Below, one piece after another: positions 26,630 through 35,235 of a stretch of DNA of 64,000 nt. Positions within the stretch are counted from its first letter, which is position 1; every line of letters starts with the position of its first letter. The notes beneath the pieces were generated by a model. The model was not told the DNA's origin, did no database searches, and saw only the letters and a list, made by a program, of their open reading frames with translations. The DNA is from Flavobacterium sp. TR2 (GTDB taxonomy: Bacteria; Bacteroidota; Bacteroidia; Flavobacteriales; Flavobacteriaceae), in NCBI RefSeq assembly GCF_025252405.1, contig NZ_CP104307.1:3472001-3536000 (forward strand). The letters are read 5' to 3'. The position numbers and the translations under genes are program-made.

Positions 26630-27196
26630 ATGGCATCTACATCAGATATTAGAAACGGATTGTGTATTAAGTTTAATCACGATATCTATAAAATTATCGA
26701 ATTCCTTCACGTAAAGCCTGGAAAAGGTCCGGCTTTCGTAAGAACTAAATTGAAAAGTTTAACTTCAGGAAAAGTATTAGACAATACATTTTCTGCAGGT
26801 CACAAGATTGATGTTATCCGTGTTGAAACGCATACATTCCAGTTTTTGTATCCAGAAGGAGATGAATTTCACTTCATGAATGCTGAAACGTTTGAGCAAA
26901 TTTCTTTAAACAAAAACATCTTAGATGCTCCAGATTTGTTAAAAGAAGGTACAAACGTAATGGTTCAAATTAACACAGAAACAGATTTGCCTTTATCAGT
27001 AGATATGCCAGCATCTGTAATTCTTGAAGTTACTTATGCAGAGCCAGGAGTAAAAGGAAATACAGCTACAAACGCAACAAAAAATGCTACAGTAGAAACA
27101 GGAGCAAACATCAACGTTCCTTTGTTTATCAATGAAGGAGATAAAATTAAAATTGATACTGCTACAGGTTCTTACATGGAGCGTGTAAAAGAGTAG
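26630..27196 (+). CDS. efp: Elongation factor P
   Basis: 188 residues with three beta-barrel domains: the KOW-like N-terminal domain with the loop HVKPGKGPAF (Lys32 at the tip), the OB domain (LYPEGDEFHFMNAETFEQI) and the C-terminal OB domain ending DTATGSYMERVKE. EF-P rescues ribosomes stalled at polyproline stretches. The tip is lysine, as in E. coli, but the genes for the E. coli modification (epmA/epmB) are not in this window. It sits inside the lipid A gene block. Confidence 0.96.
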   Translation: MASTSDIRNGLCIKFNHDIYKIIEFLHVKPGKGPAFVRTKLKSLTSGKVLDNTFSAGHKIDVIRVETHTFQFLYPEGDEFHFMNAETFEQISLNKNILDAPDLLKEGTNVMVQINTETDLPLSVDMPASVILEVTYAEPGVKGNTATNATKNATVETGANINVPLFINEGDKIKIDTATGSYMERVKE

Positions 27197-27219
27197 TTTT
27201 TAATTAAGATAAATTTGAC

Positions 27220-27286
27220 AATGAGTCAATTAGATAATCTGTGAATAGACATTATTTTCGTATATTCACATTCTAATTGACTCATT
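27220..27286. repeat. Perfect nested inverted repeat between efp and the second lpxD-like gene
   Basis: AATGAGTCAATTAGA (27220-27234) pairs perfectly with TCTAATTGACTCATT (27272-27286). Inside it GTGAATA (27241-27247) pairs with TATTCAC (27263-27269). The hairpin is long but has no T-run, so it is not a standard terminator. A related repeat is found at 62464-62523. Confidence 0.8.
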
Positions 27287-27317
27287 TTCTGATTGACAAA
27301 TTTTCTAATTATAATAT

Positions 27318-28199
27318 ATGAAATTTCCAAAGAGTCATTCTTTACAAGAAATTGCCAATTTGCTTAACTGCAAATTTATCGGAGACAAAGACTTTCAAGT
27401 TTTAGGCATGAACGAGATACACGTTGTGGAGCCTGGAGACATTGTTTTTGTTGACCACCCAAAATATTACGACAAAGCTTTACAATCGGCAGCGACTATT
27501 GTTTTGATAAACAAAGAAGTAGAATGCCCAGAAGGTAAAGCTCTTTTAATTTCTGATGATCCATTTAGAGATTTTAATATTCTTACAAAGCATTTTAAAC
27601 CATTCCAATTCGCTAATGTTGCCATTGCGCCTTCTGCTGAAATAGGGGAAGGGACTGTAATTCAGCCAAATACTTTTGTTGGCAATAATGTTAAAATAGG
27701 TAAGAACTGTTTGATACATTCTAATGTGTCTATTTATGATCATACTGTAATTGGCGACAATGTAATTATCCATGCGGGAACTATTTTAGGAGCTGATGCT
27801 TTTTATTATAAAAAACGTCCAGAAGGTTTCGATCAATTGGTTTCTGGCGGTAGAGTGGTTATTGAAGATAATGTTGGCATTGGCGCTTTATGTACAATTG
27901 ACAAAGGCGTTACTGGAGATACGACCATTGGTGCGGGCTCAAAATTAGATAATCAAGTGCACGTTGGTCACGATACTGTAATTGGTAAAAAATGTCTGAT
28001 TGCTTCTCAAACCGGTATTGCGGGCTGCGTGATTATTGAGGACGAAGTAACTTTATGGGGACAAGTAGGCACTACGAGCGGCATAACAATTGGAGCAAAA
28101 GCCGTTGTTATGGGGCAGACAGGTGTAACTAAGTCTGTTGAAGGCGGAAAATCATATTTTGGCACCCCAATTGAAGAGTCGCGTGAAAAATTGAAATAA
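27318..28199 (+). CDS. LpxD-like UDP-3-O-acylglucosamine N-acyltransferase, second copy, with probable C-terminal nonsense truncation
   Basis: 293 residues before the TAA. The N-terminal LpxD-type domain (SLQEIANLLNCKFIGDKDF, PGDIVFVDHPKYYDKAL) is shorter than in the lpxD at 23216. The hexapeptide beta-helix (about 100-285) carries the His of DNQVHVGHDTVIGKKCLIASQTG. After the TAA at 28197-28199 the same frame continues for 15 codons (LANIKKIPEILSKLK) to a second TAA at 28245-28247, one base before the next ATG. This reads as the normal C-terminal helix cut off by a single GAA-to-TAA change. Two LpxD-like genes are common in Bacteroidota from memory. The exact acyl donor and acceptor of this copy are unclear. 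Confidence 0.85.
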   Translation: MKFPKSHSLQEIANLLNCKFIGDKDFQVLGMNEIHVVEPGDIVFVDHPKYYDKALQSAATIVLINKEVECPEGKALLISDDPFRDFNILTKHFKPFQFANVAIAPSAEIGEGTVIQPNTFVGNNVKIGKNCLIHSNVSIYDHTVIGDNVIIHAGTILGADAFYYKKRPEGFDQLVSGGRVVIEDNVGIGALCTIDKGVTGDTTIGAGSKLDNQVHVGHDTVIGKKCLIASQTGIAGCVIIEDEVTLWGQVGTTSGITIGAKAVVMGQTGVTKSVEGGKSYFGTPIEESREKLK

Positions 28200-28247
28200 T
28201 TAGCCAATATCAAGAAGATTCCTGAAATTTTAAGTAAATTGAAGTAA
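28200..28247 (+). pseudogene. Detached C-terminal codons of the second lpxD-like gene
   Basis: This is the in-frame extension after the TAA at 28197. It encodes LANIKKIPEILSKLK and then TAA, an amphipathic helix of the kind that ends LpxD proteins. It ends one base before the ATG of the NTF2-like gene. It would be translated only by stop read-through, or if the TAA is a sequencing error or strain-specific change. Confidence 0.6.
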
Positions 28248-28248
28248 T

Positions 28249-28611
28249 ATGTCTATTAAAGAATTTGTTCAGAAATTTTATAAGTCAGATGCCCTAATTG
28301 ATAGCGAAATTTTAAAAACATATCTGCATCCTGATGTTACGCTTGAATGGAACAGCAGTAAGGGGTTTATTCAGATGGATTATGATTCGATAATCGAAAT
28401 GGCCAATGAGCTTAGCCGTGCATATGTGCGATCTAAGGTTAGAATCAGTCATATTATTGCCGAAGATGATTTAGTATCAGTGCGTTACTCTCATTTTGTG
28501 AAAACAATCGAGAATCCAAGAGAAGAAATGCTTTTAGCACATTTTGCAACCATTTGGCAGATAAAAGATGATAAACTTTATAGAGGTTATCAAATGAGTC
28601 AATTTTCTTAA
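28249..28611 (+). CDS. NTF2-like / SnoaL-fold protein
   Basis: 120 residues of the cone-shaped NTF2-like fold: an N-terminal helix (IKEFVQKFYKSDALI), a pocket strand (LHPDVTLEWNSSKGFIQMDY), then three long strands (KVRISHIIAEDDLVSVRYSH, EMLLAHFATIWQIKDDKLYRGYQMSQ). The fold binds small molecules or acts as an enzyme scaffold; no catalytic set is identifiable. It is coupled to the lpxD-like gene before it, starting one base after the ancestral stop codon. Confidence 0.78.
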   Translation: MSIKEFVQKFYKSDALIDSEILKTYLHPDVTLEWNSSKGFIQMDYDSIIEMANELSRAYVRSKVRISHIIAEDDLVSVRYSHFVKTIENPREEMLLAHFATIWQIKDDKLYRGYQMSQFS

Positions 28612-28654
28612 TATTTTTTTGACAATAAAAGAGTCAAAATACATTACAAAACCT

Positions 28655-28662
28655 TATTTTTG
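28655..28662 (+). promoter_or_regulatory. -7 box of sucD
   Basis: TATTTTTG fits TANNTTTG and lies 35 bases before the sucD ATG at 28698. No -33 TTTG at 17-23 bp spacing was seen. Confidence 0.45.
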
Positions 28663-28697
28663 CAACACAAATTTAAAAACTACATAAAATATATATC

Positions 28698-29570
28698 ATG
28701 AGTGTTTTAGTTAATAAAGATTCCAAAATAATTGTTCAGGGATTTACAGGAAGTGAAGGAACTTTCCACGCTTCTCAAATGATTGAGTACGGTACTAATG
28801 TTGTTGGAGGGGTTACTCCAGGAAAAGGTGGTACTAGCCATTTAGATCGTCCAGTTTTTAATACAGTAAAAGATGCTGTTGACCAAGCTGGTGCTGATAC
28901 TTCTATCATTTTTGTTCCGCCAGCTTTTGCTGCTGATGCAATTATGGAAGCTGCTGATGCTGGAATTAAAGTAATTATTGCTATTACAGAAGGAATTCCT
29001 GTAGCAGATATGATTAAAGCAAATAATTATGTTAAAGAAAGAAATTCAAGATTAATTGGTCCAAACTGTCCAGGTGTGATTACTCCAGGTGAAGCTAAAG
29101 TGGGTATTATGCCAGGTTTCGTTTTCAAAAAAGGAACAGTTGGTATCGTTTCTAAATCTGGAACTTTAACTTATGAAGCTGCAGACCAAGTTGTAAAACA
29201 AGGTTTAGGTATCACTACTGCAATTGGTATTGGTGGAGATCCAATTATTGGAACTACAACTAAAGAAGCTGTAGAATTATTAATGAATGATCCAGAAACT
29301 GAAGCTATCATTATGATTGGTGAAATCGGTGGTCAACTTGAAGCTGATGCTGCAAGATGGGTAAAAGCTGACGGTAACCGTAAGCCAGTTATTGGTTTTA
29401 TCGCTGGAGAAACTGCTCCTGCTGGTAGAACAATGGGTCACGCAGGTGCAATCGTTGGAGGTTCTGATGATACAGCTGCTGCTAAAAAACAAATCATGAG
29501 AGACAACGGAATTCACGTTGTTGATTCACCAGCTGAAATTGGTAAAAAAGTAAAAGAAGTACTTGGATAA
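28698..29570 (+). CDS. sucD: Succinate--CoA ligase subunit alpha
   Basis: 290 residues. The CoA-binding Rossmann domain begins [26 protein letters not shown] (shown in part) with [22 protein letters not shown] lies near 154, and the catalytic phosphohistidine is in [12 protein letters not shown] near 243. With SucB/SucC-type beta chains it makes ATP or GTP from succinyl-CoA in the TCA cycle. The beta subunit gene is not adjacent. The gene has its own promoter and terminator. Confidence 0.96.
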   Translation: MSVLVNKDSKIIVQGFTGSEGTFHASQMIEYGTNVVGGVTPGKGGTSHLDRPVFNTVKDAVDQAGADTSIIFVPPAFAADAIMEAADAGIKVIIAITEGIPVADMIKANNYVKERNSRLIGPNCPGVITPGEAKVGIMPGFVFKKGTVGIVSKSGTLTYEAADQVVKQGLGITTAIGIGGDPIIGTTTKEAVELLMNDPETEAIIMIGEIGGQLEADAARWVKADGNRKPVIGFIAGETAPAGRTMGHAGAIVGGSDDTAAAKKQIMRDNGIHVVDSPAEIGKKVKEVLG

Positions 29571-29610
29571 TTTTCATCCCGAAGTTTCGGGGAAAAATAA
29601 TAAATTCAAA

Positions 29611-29643
29611 AAAAAGTCTCAATATTATTGTTGAGACTTTTTT
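29611..29643 (+). terminator. Intrinsic terminator after sucD
   Basis: AAAAAGTCTCAA pairs with TTGAGACTTTTT around TATTATTG, with a T-run on the 3' side. Confidence 0.85.
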
Positions 29644-29722
29644 ACATTTTAAAGGCTGAGGCGTAAATGAAATAAACCTAGCATCTCAGAACCTCAGTAT
29701 CTTAGAAGCTTAAAAAGAAAAT

Positions 29723-30151
29723 ATGTACAAAGAATTAGAAAAATTTAAATCAACAAACAGTTTTACTTTTACCGTAAATGATAGTCTTGAAGAGGCTTGC
29801 AATGCACCAGAAGGGAGTGCGGGAATCTTTATTGTATACGCTGTCGAGGGTGATGCAAAAGAACTGATCATGGTTGGTTCTACAGGAACGGTTCAGAATG
29901 ACGGAACTTTGAAAAGTAAAAATGGCGGACTTTATGACAAAATCGTAAACGGACACCAGTTTGCTAAAACAGGAAGAAAATATTCTTGGCCAGCGCAAAT
30001 GAAATTAGAAAACATTGATGCTTTGGAAGTAGTTTGGTATGAAACTTTTGCTGGAGATGTAAAAGCAATACCAACTGCTGTTGAAGGGCAGGTTCTGCAA
30101 AATTTCTTAGATGAAAATGCCAAATTGCCAAGATGGAATGTAGCTTTTTAA
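29723..30151 (+). CDS. GIY-YIG-like small protein
   Basis: 142 residues. The pattern GIFIVYAVEG...ELIMVGSTG (about 33-55), followed by GGLYDKIVNGHQF (about 68-80) and then LEVVWYETFAG with a Glu in AVEGQVLQNFLDE, resembles the GIY-YIG nuclease fold, with IVY and VGS in place of the GIY and YIG strands. The ending LPRWN is also typical of this branch. Whether it cuts DNA is uncertain because the classical catalytic Arg is not clear. It has its own terminator and no linked genes. Confidence 0.6.
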   Translation: MYKELEKFKSTNSFTFTVNDSLEEACNAPEGSAGIFIVYAVEGDAKELIMVGSTGTVQNDGTLKSKNGGLYDKIVNGHQFAKTGRKYSWPAQMKLENIDALEVVWYETFAGDVKAIPTAVEGQVLQNFLDENAKLPRWNVAF

Positions 30152-30175
30152 GCTGCTTTTAAATAACAGATTATT

Positions 30176-30210
30176 AAAACCTTATTAATTTAATTAGTAA
30201 GGTTTTTTTT
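30176..30210 (+). terminator. Terminator after the GIY-YIG-like gene
   Basis: AAAACCTTA pairs with TAAGGTTTT across an AT-rich stem and is followed by a T-run. Confidence 0.75.
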
Positions 30211-30273
30211 ATGAAGCTATAGGTTTTTAGTTGGGGGTTTTATATATTTAAACACCAAAAACTAATAAAACCT

Positions 30274-32718
30274 ATGATAAAAAACTACCTGCCATTACTG
30301 GCTTTGTGCTTTTTTTCTTCCTTAAAAGCGCAAATAATTAACATTCCGGATGCTAATTTCAAGGCAAAATTGCTTCAGGCAAATAGTTCTAATACGATCG
30401 CAAAAGATTTAAATTCAAGTTATTTTAAAATTGATGCTAACAGCAATGGCGAAATTGAAGTTGCTGAAGCTTTAAACGTAAGTTATTTAGACCTTAGAGA
30501 ATCTAATATATCATCGCTAGATCAATTATCAAATTTTTCTAATCTCACTAATTTTAACTGTTCCAATAATAATTTAGGAGTGTTGGATCTTGGTAATTTG
30601 AAAAAACTTACAAGGTTAGTATGTTCATCAAATTTAATTACCGATTTGAACCTTTCAGATTTAAGTAAAGTGAGCTTACTTATTTGTGCGCAAAACAAGT
30701 TAACTTCTTTGAATGTTAGCAATTTAACAGAGTTAAATATAATCGAGTGCAATAATAATGATTTGCAATCATTGGATGTTTCAAATAGTTCGCATTTACA
30801 AGAACTCGTTTGTTACAAAAACAAACTTACTGAGTTAAAACTTCCTAATTCTTCGGTATTATGGTTTTTAAAATGTGCTCAAAATTTATTGCCAAGCTTA
30901 GACATTGCAAGATTGTCTGGTCTTGAATATTTTGATTTTTGGGATAATAAGATAACCGCTCTTGATTTCTCGAACGCTAAAAAACTAACAGATTGTTATG
31001 GCGGGGCGAATCCAATTGAATCTATTGATTTATCTAACCAAGTGCTTTTAAAAACTTTATGGATTGGGCACACATCGATTAAATCTTTAGATTTAAGTAA
31101 TTTGAAAAACTTGAAAGATTTAAATGTATCAGATTGTCCAAATTTAGAGTTTCTTAATATTAAAAACGGAGCTGTTAAAAATTTAAGTTTTTTAGAGGCG
31201 CCTTTAAGTTCGTTAGGCTACAATGGTTTTAATTTGTCAAATTGTCCTAAGCTGCAATATATCTGCGATGATGATTCTAATTTGGTGGCGATTTCAGAAA
31301 AGATAGCGCCATATAAATACGAAAATTGCTTAGTTGGAAATTATTGCTCGTTTGAGCCCGGCGGTATAAATTACGCTGTAAAGGGCAAAAGCCAGATTGA
31401 TAGTGATAGTAATGGCTGTGATGTTGGTGATTCAGGAGCTGTGTACTTAAAATTTTCAATTTTTGATGGTGCAAAGTCACAGAATTTTACTGCAGATTCT
31501 AATGGCGAATATGCTTTAAAGGTTCCTGCTGGTTCTTATAAAATAACTCCTATTGTAGAAAATTCAAGCTATTTTACAGTTTCGCCATCTTATGTCGATG
31601 TTGTTTTTCCAACGCAGGCAAGCCCTTTCAATCAAAATTTTTGCATTGCTCCAAATGGTATTCATAACGATTTAGAAATCACTATGATACCAATCGATGC
31701 GGCGCGACCTGGTTTTGACGCAAATTATAAATTAGTTTACAAAAACAAAGGAAATACAGTTCAATCAGGAACTGTAAATCTGAGTTTTGACGATTCAATT
31801 TTGGATTTCGTTTCTTCAAATTATAGCGTTTCTAGTCAAACTTCTGATAAACTAGTCTGGAATTTTTCAAATCTAAAACCTTTTGAAAGCAGAGAAATTG
31901 TATTGGTTTTGAATGTCAATTCTCCTATTGAATCTCCAGCGGTAAATAATGGAGATGTGCTGAAGTATACGGCAGCAATTGCCTCTACAGAAACAGATGA
32001 ATCATTGGATGATAATGCTTTTAAACTTAATCAGACAGTGGTGGGATCTTACGACCCAAATGATAAAAAATGTTTAGAAGGAAATGTTATTAAGCCAGAA
32101 CTTATTGGCAAATATGTTCATTATCTCATTCGCTTTGAAAATACAGGAACTTACAAAGCTGAAAATGTTGTGGTTAAGGATATAATTGATACGTTAAAAT
32201 TTGATGTTTCAACTTTAGTTCCTACGAGTGCAAGCCATTCTTACAGAGTTAAAATTTCTGATGGAAATAAGGTTGAATTTATTTTCGAAAAAATAAATCT
32301 TCCTTTCGACGATGCCTATAACGATGGTTATATTGCTTTTAAAATTAAAACTTTACCGACTTTAAATGTAGGTGATTCTTTTGAAAATGAGGCTAATATT
32401 TATTTTGACTATAATTTTCCAATTCTTACAAATAAAGAAACCTCGACTTTTAAAACTTTAGGAAGACAAGATTTTGAGCTTTCATCTTCTTTTAATGTTT
32501 ATCCGAATCCAGTTCAAAATTATCTGCAAATAGATTCAAAAGATTTGGTTGAAGTGGAGTCAATCTATGTTTATAATGTTGTAGGACAATTGGTTCAGGT
32601 GATTTCAAGCGCTGGCAATACTTCTAAAATTGATGTTTCGAAATTTCAATCTGGGAACTATATACTTCAAATCAAAACCGCAAAGGGAACTTCTTCTGCG
32701 AAGTTTATTAAAATTTAA
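30274..32718 (+). CDS. T9SS-exported leucine-rich-repeat protein with DUF7619-type domain and type A sorting domain
   Basis: 814 residues. A signal peptide (about 1-19, ending SLKAQ) is followed by irregular leucine-rich repeats (about 70-350; L.L.C..N.L..LD.SN pattern with Cys/Asn ladder), a Ca-like linker DSDSNGCDVGDSG (about 377) and beta-rich domains. A conserved region follows (about 590-735, starting GSYDPNDKKCLEG and containing YLIRFENTGTYKAENVVVKD and ANIYFDYNFPILTN). It ends in a type A C-terminal domain (about 741-814) with NVYPNPVQNYL and SGNYILQIKTAKG. The sorting domain directs secretion through the type IX system to the cell surface. The likely role is adhesion or surface binding; the ligand is unknown. 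Confidence 0.9.
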   Translation: MIKNYLPLLALCFFSSLKAQIINIPDANFKAKLLQANSSNTIAKDLNSSYFKIDANSNGEIEVAEALNVSYLDLRESNISSLDQLSNFSNLTNFNCSNNNLGVLDLGNLKKLTRLVCSSNLITDLNLSDLSKVSLLICAQNKLTSLNVSNLTELNIIECNNNDLQSLDVSNSSHLQELVCYKNKLTELKLPNSSVLWFLKCAQNLLPSLDIARLSGLEYFDFWDNKITALDFSNAKKLTDCYGGANPIESIDLSNQVLLKTLWIGHTSIKSLDLSNLKNLKDLNVSDCPNLEFLNIKNGAVKNLSFLEAPLSSLGYNGFNLSNCPKLQYICDDDSNLVAISEKIAPYKYENCLVGNYCSFEPGGINYAVKGKSQIDSDSNGCDVGDSGAVYLKFSIFDGAKSQNFTADSNGEYALKVPAGSYKITPIVENSSYFTVSPSYVDVVFPTQASPFNQNFCIAPNGIHNDLEITMIPIDAARPGFDANYKLVYKNKGNTVQSGTVNLSFDDSILDFVSSNYSVSSQTSDKLVWNFSNLKPFESREIVLVLNVNSPIESPAVNNGDVLKYTAAIASTETDESLDDNAFKLNQTVVGSYDPNDKKCLEGNVIKPELIGKYVHYLIRFENTGTYKAENVVVKDIIDTLKFDVSTLVPTSASHSYRVKISDGNKVEFIFEKINLPFDDAYNDGYIAFKIKTLPTLNVGDSFENEANIYFDYNFPILTNKETSTFKTLGRQDFELSSSFNVYPNPVQNYLQIDSKDLVEVESIYVYNVVGQLVQVISSAGNTSKIDVSKFQSGNYILQIKTAKGTSSAKFIKI

Positions 32719-32742
32719 AAGCATTCTTTTTCCGAAAAAAAT

Positions 32743-32771
32743 AAAGCCTTACAATATGTGAGGCTTTTTTT
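32743..32771 (+). terminator. Terminator after the LRR/T9SS gene
   Basis: AAAGCCTTACA pairs with TGTGAGGCTTT and is followed by a T-run. Confidence 0.8.
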
Positions 32772-33192
32772 GTGGAATATTTTTTTGGATAGAAATAGCG
32801 CTAGCGATTTTGAATCGCTTAATTTAATTCTGTTAATTAAAATTTAAATTACGGTAAATTTTAAGTTTAATCAAAAAAATGGAGTAATTACTGATAAATT
32901 TGAAAAAAATGGCAAATTTTAGCGAATTATTGGGTTTTAATTATTTGCTTTTCTATATTTATCACACAAAAACAAAAAATAATGTTAAAATTTGATTTTT
33001 TCTTTCTCTGATTTAAGCTGGTGAAATACGAAATACTTGTTAAATTTTTGTTAAATTGAATTTATTTCGCCTTTACTTTGATTCAAGAAGGAATTAAAAT
33101 TTTTGAGAATTTTTTAACCCCCTGTAATTAATCTATACAATTTTAAGATGAATCTTAAATAATTTGATTTTTTGCGCCCTAAGCATTTTTGT
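32772..33192. other. AT-rich regulatory spacer before the ECF sigma gene
   Basis: 421 bases without a convincing gene. It contains a perfect 7-bp hairpin AGCGATT-ttg-AATCGCT (32813-32829) and a -7-like box TAAATTTG (32895-32902). A 28-codon ORF (32909-32995) follows that box by 6 bases, but nothing else supports it. A TTTTTTAACCC word (33110-33120) lies about 70 bases before the sigma gene, and a similar TTTTTGTAACCC (33867-33878) lies just before the FecR gene. The length suggests a long 5' leader or several promoters. Confidence 0.5.
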
Positions 33193-33798
33193 ATGAGCCA
33201 AATTTTAAAGAACAAAGTTTTAGACGATTTTATTTTATGGAATAATTTGAAAAATGGTAATGAGAAATCATTTTCATTGCTTTTTGAAAAATACTATAGA
33301 GACTTGATTAGTTATGGCAATTCGCTTTGTCCATATGCCGAAAAAGTGCAAGATTGTATTCAAGATGTTTTTGCTGATATTTGGCTGTATCGTAACTCTT
33401 TGCAAGATAATGTTATTGTTAAGGCATATTTGCTTTCGAGTGTTAGAAAGAGAATTGCTCGGCTGCATGAAAGAGATCATGTTTTTAGAAAAACGACTAC
33501 TACAGATGCTTTAGAATTTCTTTTTGACTTTTCTATAGAAAACGATTTGGTTGAAGATGAAGTAACAGCCGAACGTGTGCTGCTTTTGAATAAATTATTA
33601 AATGATTTGCCCGGGCGCCAGAAAGAAGCGCTGTATTTGCGTTATCATCAAGGATTAAGTGTAGATCAGATAGCCGATTTATTGGATGTCAATTATCAGT
33701 CTGCGAGCAATCTTCTTCATCGAGGCTTATTGAGTCTTCGCAAAGAATGGAAAGGAAGTATTCCGCTTCTAGTCCTTATATCCTCAGGGGTTTTTTAA
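33193..33798 (+). CDS. ECF RNA polymerase sigma factor (FecI-like)
   Basis: The start is taken at ATG 33193 (MSQILKNKVLDDF), giving 201 residues; the seven codons back to a TTG are not needed. Region 2 reads SFSLLFEKYYRDLISYGNSL then QDCIQDVFADIWLYR. Region 4 reads LPGRQKEALYLRYHQGLSVDQIADLLDV followed by NYQSASNLLHRGLLSLRK. The hydrophobic tail (IPLLVLISSGVF) is common in Bacteroidota FecI-type sigma factors. With the FecR-like anti-sigma factor 91 bp downstream and the STN-containing SusC it forms a trans-envelope signalling chain. It probably transcribes the SusC operon and perhaps itself. Confidence 0.93.
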   Translation: MSQILKNKVLDDFILWNNLKNGNEKSFSLLFEKYYRDLISYGNSLCPYAEKVQDCIQDVFADIWLYRNSLQDNVIVKAYLLSSVRKRIARLHERDHVFRKTTTTDALEFLFDFSIENDLVEDEVTAERVLLLNKLLNDLPGRQKEALYLRYHQGLSVDQIADLLDVNYQSASNLLHRGLLSLRKEWKGSIPLLVLISSGVF

Positions 33799-33889
33799 AA
33801 AATTAAGAAAAAATTAAAAAAAAATCTTAAATAGGTGAGTATATAATAAAAAACCTGTCCTCTATGTTTTTGTAACCCTAAATAGTGCG

Positions 33890-35005
33890 ATGCAAAAACG
33901 TAATAATTATACCGACATAGAAGACTTTTTAGCTGATGATTCTTTTCAATTATGGATTTTGTCTAAAATTGATGAACAAGGCTGGGAAGAGTGGACTTTG
34001 GAAAATTTGCAAAGAGCAAAACTTGTCGAAGATGCCAGACTTGTACTGCTGGCCATGCGAGTTCCAAAATCGAATCTGTCTTCAAATGAAGTTCATGAAG
34101 CCCTGCAGCAAACTTGGCGTAAAATTGAACATAGAGAAGAACTTTCTCAAAAAACTTCAAAAATTAAGAAACTAAAAACACGAAGCTACTGGATTGGCGG
34201 TGCTGCAGCCGCTGTCTTGATTGGCGTTTTTTCTGTATGGTTTTTTAAAAATGATCTAATATCAAGCGACAATGTCGTTACATACAATGAATTGGTTCAG
34301 GAAACTGACGAAGGTTTGGTTGAACAAACCAACAATTCTGAAAAATCACAGATCGTAACTTTATCAGATGGAAGTTCGGTCTTATTACAGCCCAATAGTA
34401 AATTAAGTTACCCTAAAATCTTTACCGGGAACGAAAGAAAGGTGTATTTATCCGGCGAAGGTTTCTTTGAAATTAGTAAAAATCCTAAAAAGCCTTTTTT
34501 TGTTTATGCTAACGAAATTGTAACTCGTGTTGTGGGTACAAGCTTTAGAATAAAGGCTTATCCAGATCAACAGAATGTTGAAGTTCTTGTTCGCACCGGT
34601 AAAGTAAAGGTAAAGTCTAATGATTTGGTTCGCACTGTCGAAAACAAAGAGATTGTTCTGCTTCCAAATCAGGCATTGCGGTTTGTTCGTAAAGATTTGG
34701 TTTTTAATAAAATAACCAATATTACCGCAGATCCGATCCTAGTAAATAGCGTTAGGAATATTGAGCAGTTGAGCTTTGAGTTTACAGATATTCCTGTAGC
34801 GCAAATTTTAGAAACTATTGAGCAGGCTTATTTAGTAGACATCGATTTTCCTCATGACAAATTGAAAGACTGCAGATTGACCACTTCATTAAGCGATCAG
34901 CCGCTGGCAGAAAAACTTAAAATAATCTGTAAGAGTATTGGCAATGACACCAATTATGAAATGAATGGAAATCAGATTGTAATTACGACTTCTGGCTGTA
35001 ACTAG
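33890..35005 (+). CDS. FecR-family anti-sigma factor
   Basis: 371 residues. The N-terminal cytoplasmic sigma-binding part (1-100) is followed by one membrane helix (about 103-121, YWIGGAAAAVLIGVFSVWFF). The periplasmic FecR domain (about 155-255) contains VTLSDGSSVLLQPNSKLSYP, KVYLSGEGFFEISKNPKKPF and VGTSFRIKAY. A C-terminal DUF4974-type domain (about 290-371) contains LSFEFTDIPVAQILETIEQAY and a final Cys-containing strand. It holds the sigma factor inactive until the outer-membrane transporter signals substrate binding. Confidence 0.93.
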   Translation: MQKRNNYTDIEDFLADDSFQLWILSKIDEQGWEEWTLENLQRAKLVEDARLVLLAMRVPKSNLSSNEVHEALQQTWRKIEHREELSQKTSKIKKLKTRSYWIGGAAAAVLIGVFSVWFFKNDLISSDNVVTYNELVQETDEGLVEQTNNSEKSQIVTLSDGSSVLLQPNSKLSYPKIFTGNERKVYLSGEGFFEISKNPKKPFFVYANEIVTRVVGTSFRIKAYPDQQNVEVLVRTGKVKVKSNDLVRTVENKEIVLLPNQALRFVRKDLVFNKITNITADPILVNSVRNIEQLSFEFTDIPVAQILETIEQAYLVDIDFPHDKLKDCRLTTSLSDQPLAEKLKIICKSIGNDTNYEMNGNQIVITTSGCN

Positions 35006-35235
35006 AGTTTTAATTCAATCAAAAAAAATAGAAAAATAAAATCCAAAATTAAACTAATTAAAAACTAAAAGAAAAACTGCAACTGCCTATGTAAAAAACA
35101 AATACATAAAAAAAGTGCCGAGAATGCTGTAACATTATCGACACTTAAATCTGAATAAATCACTCTCTGTAAAGGGTAATTTATGATGTTTCTTAAAATA
35201 CACTCGAATAGTATTAATCAAAACAAACCAAAATT
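35006..35235 (+). promoter_or_regulatory. Long leader of the SusC operon with a stem-loop
   Basis: 230 bases without an ORF between fecR and susC. A stem-loop at 35113-35146 (arms of 14 bases matching at 12, loop CTGTAA) is not followed by a T-run, so it is not a terminator. It could be an mRNA structure or a regulator/RNA target. The sigma-dependent start of the susC transcript should lie here; no consensus is known to me. Confidence 0.45.

Noticed and set aside
27318..28199. Second lpxD-like gene as a degraded pseudogene
   Set aside because: The reading frame, hexapeptide repeats and active-site His are intact; only the last helix is lost.
32909..32995. 28-codon ORF after a TAAATTTG box
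   Set aside because: Short, no recognisable motif, no Shine-Dalgarno, and AT-rich chance ORFs are common here; kept only as a remark in the spacer entry.
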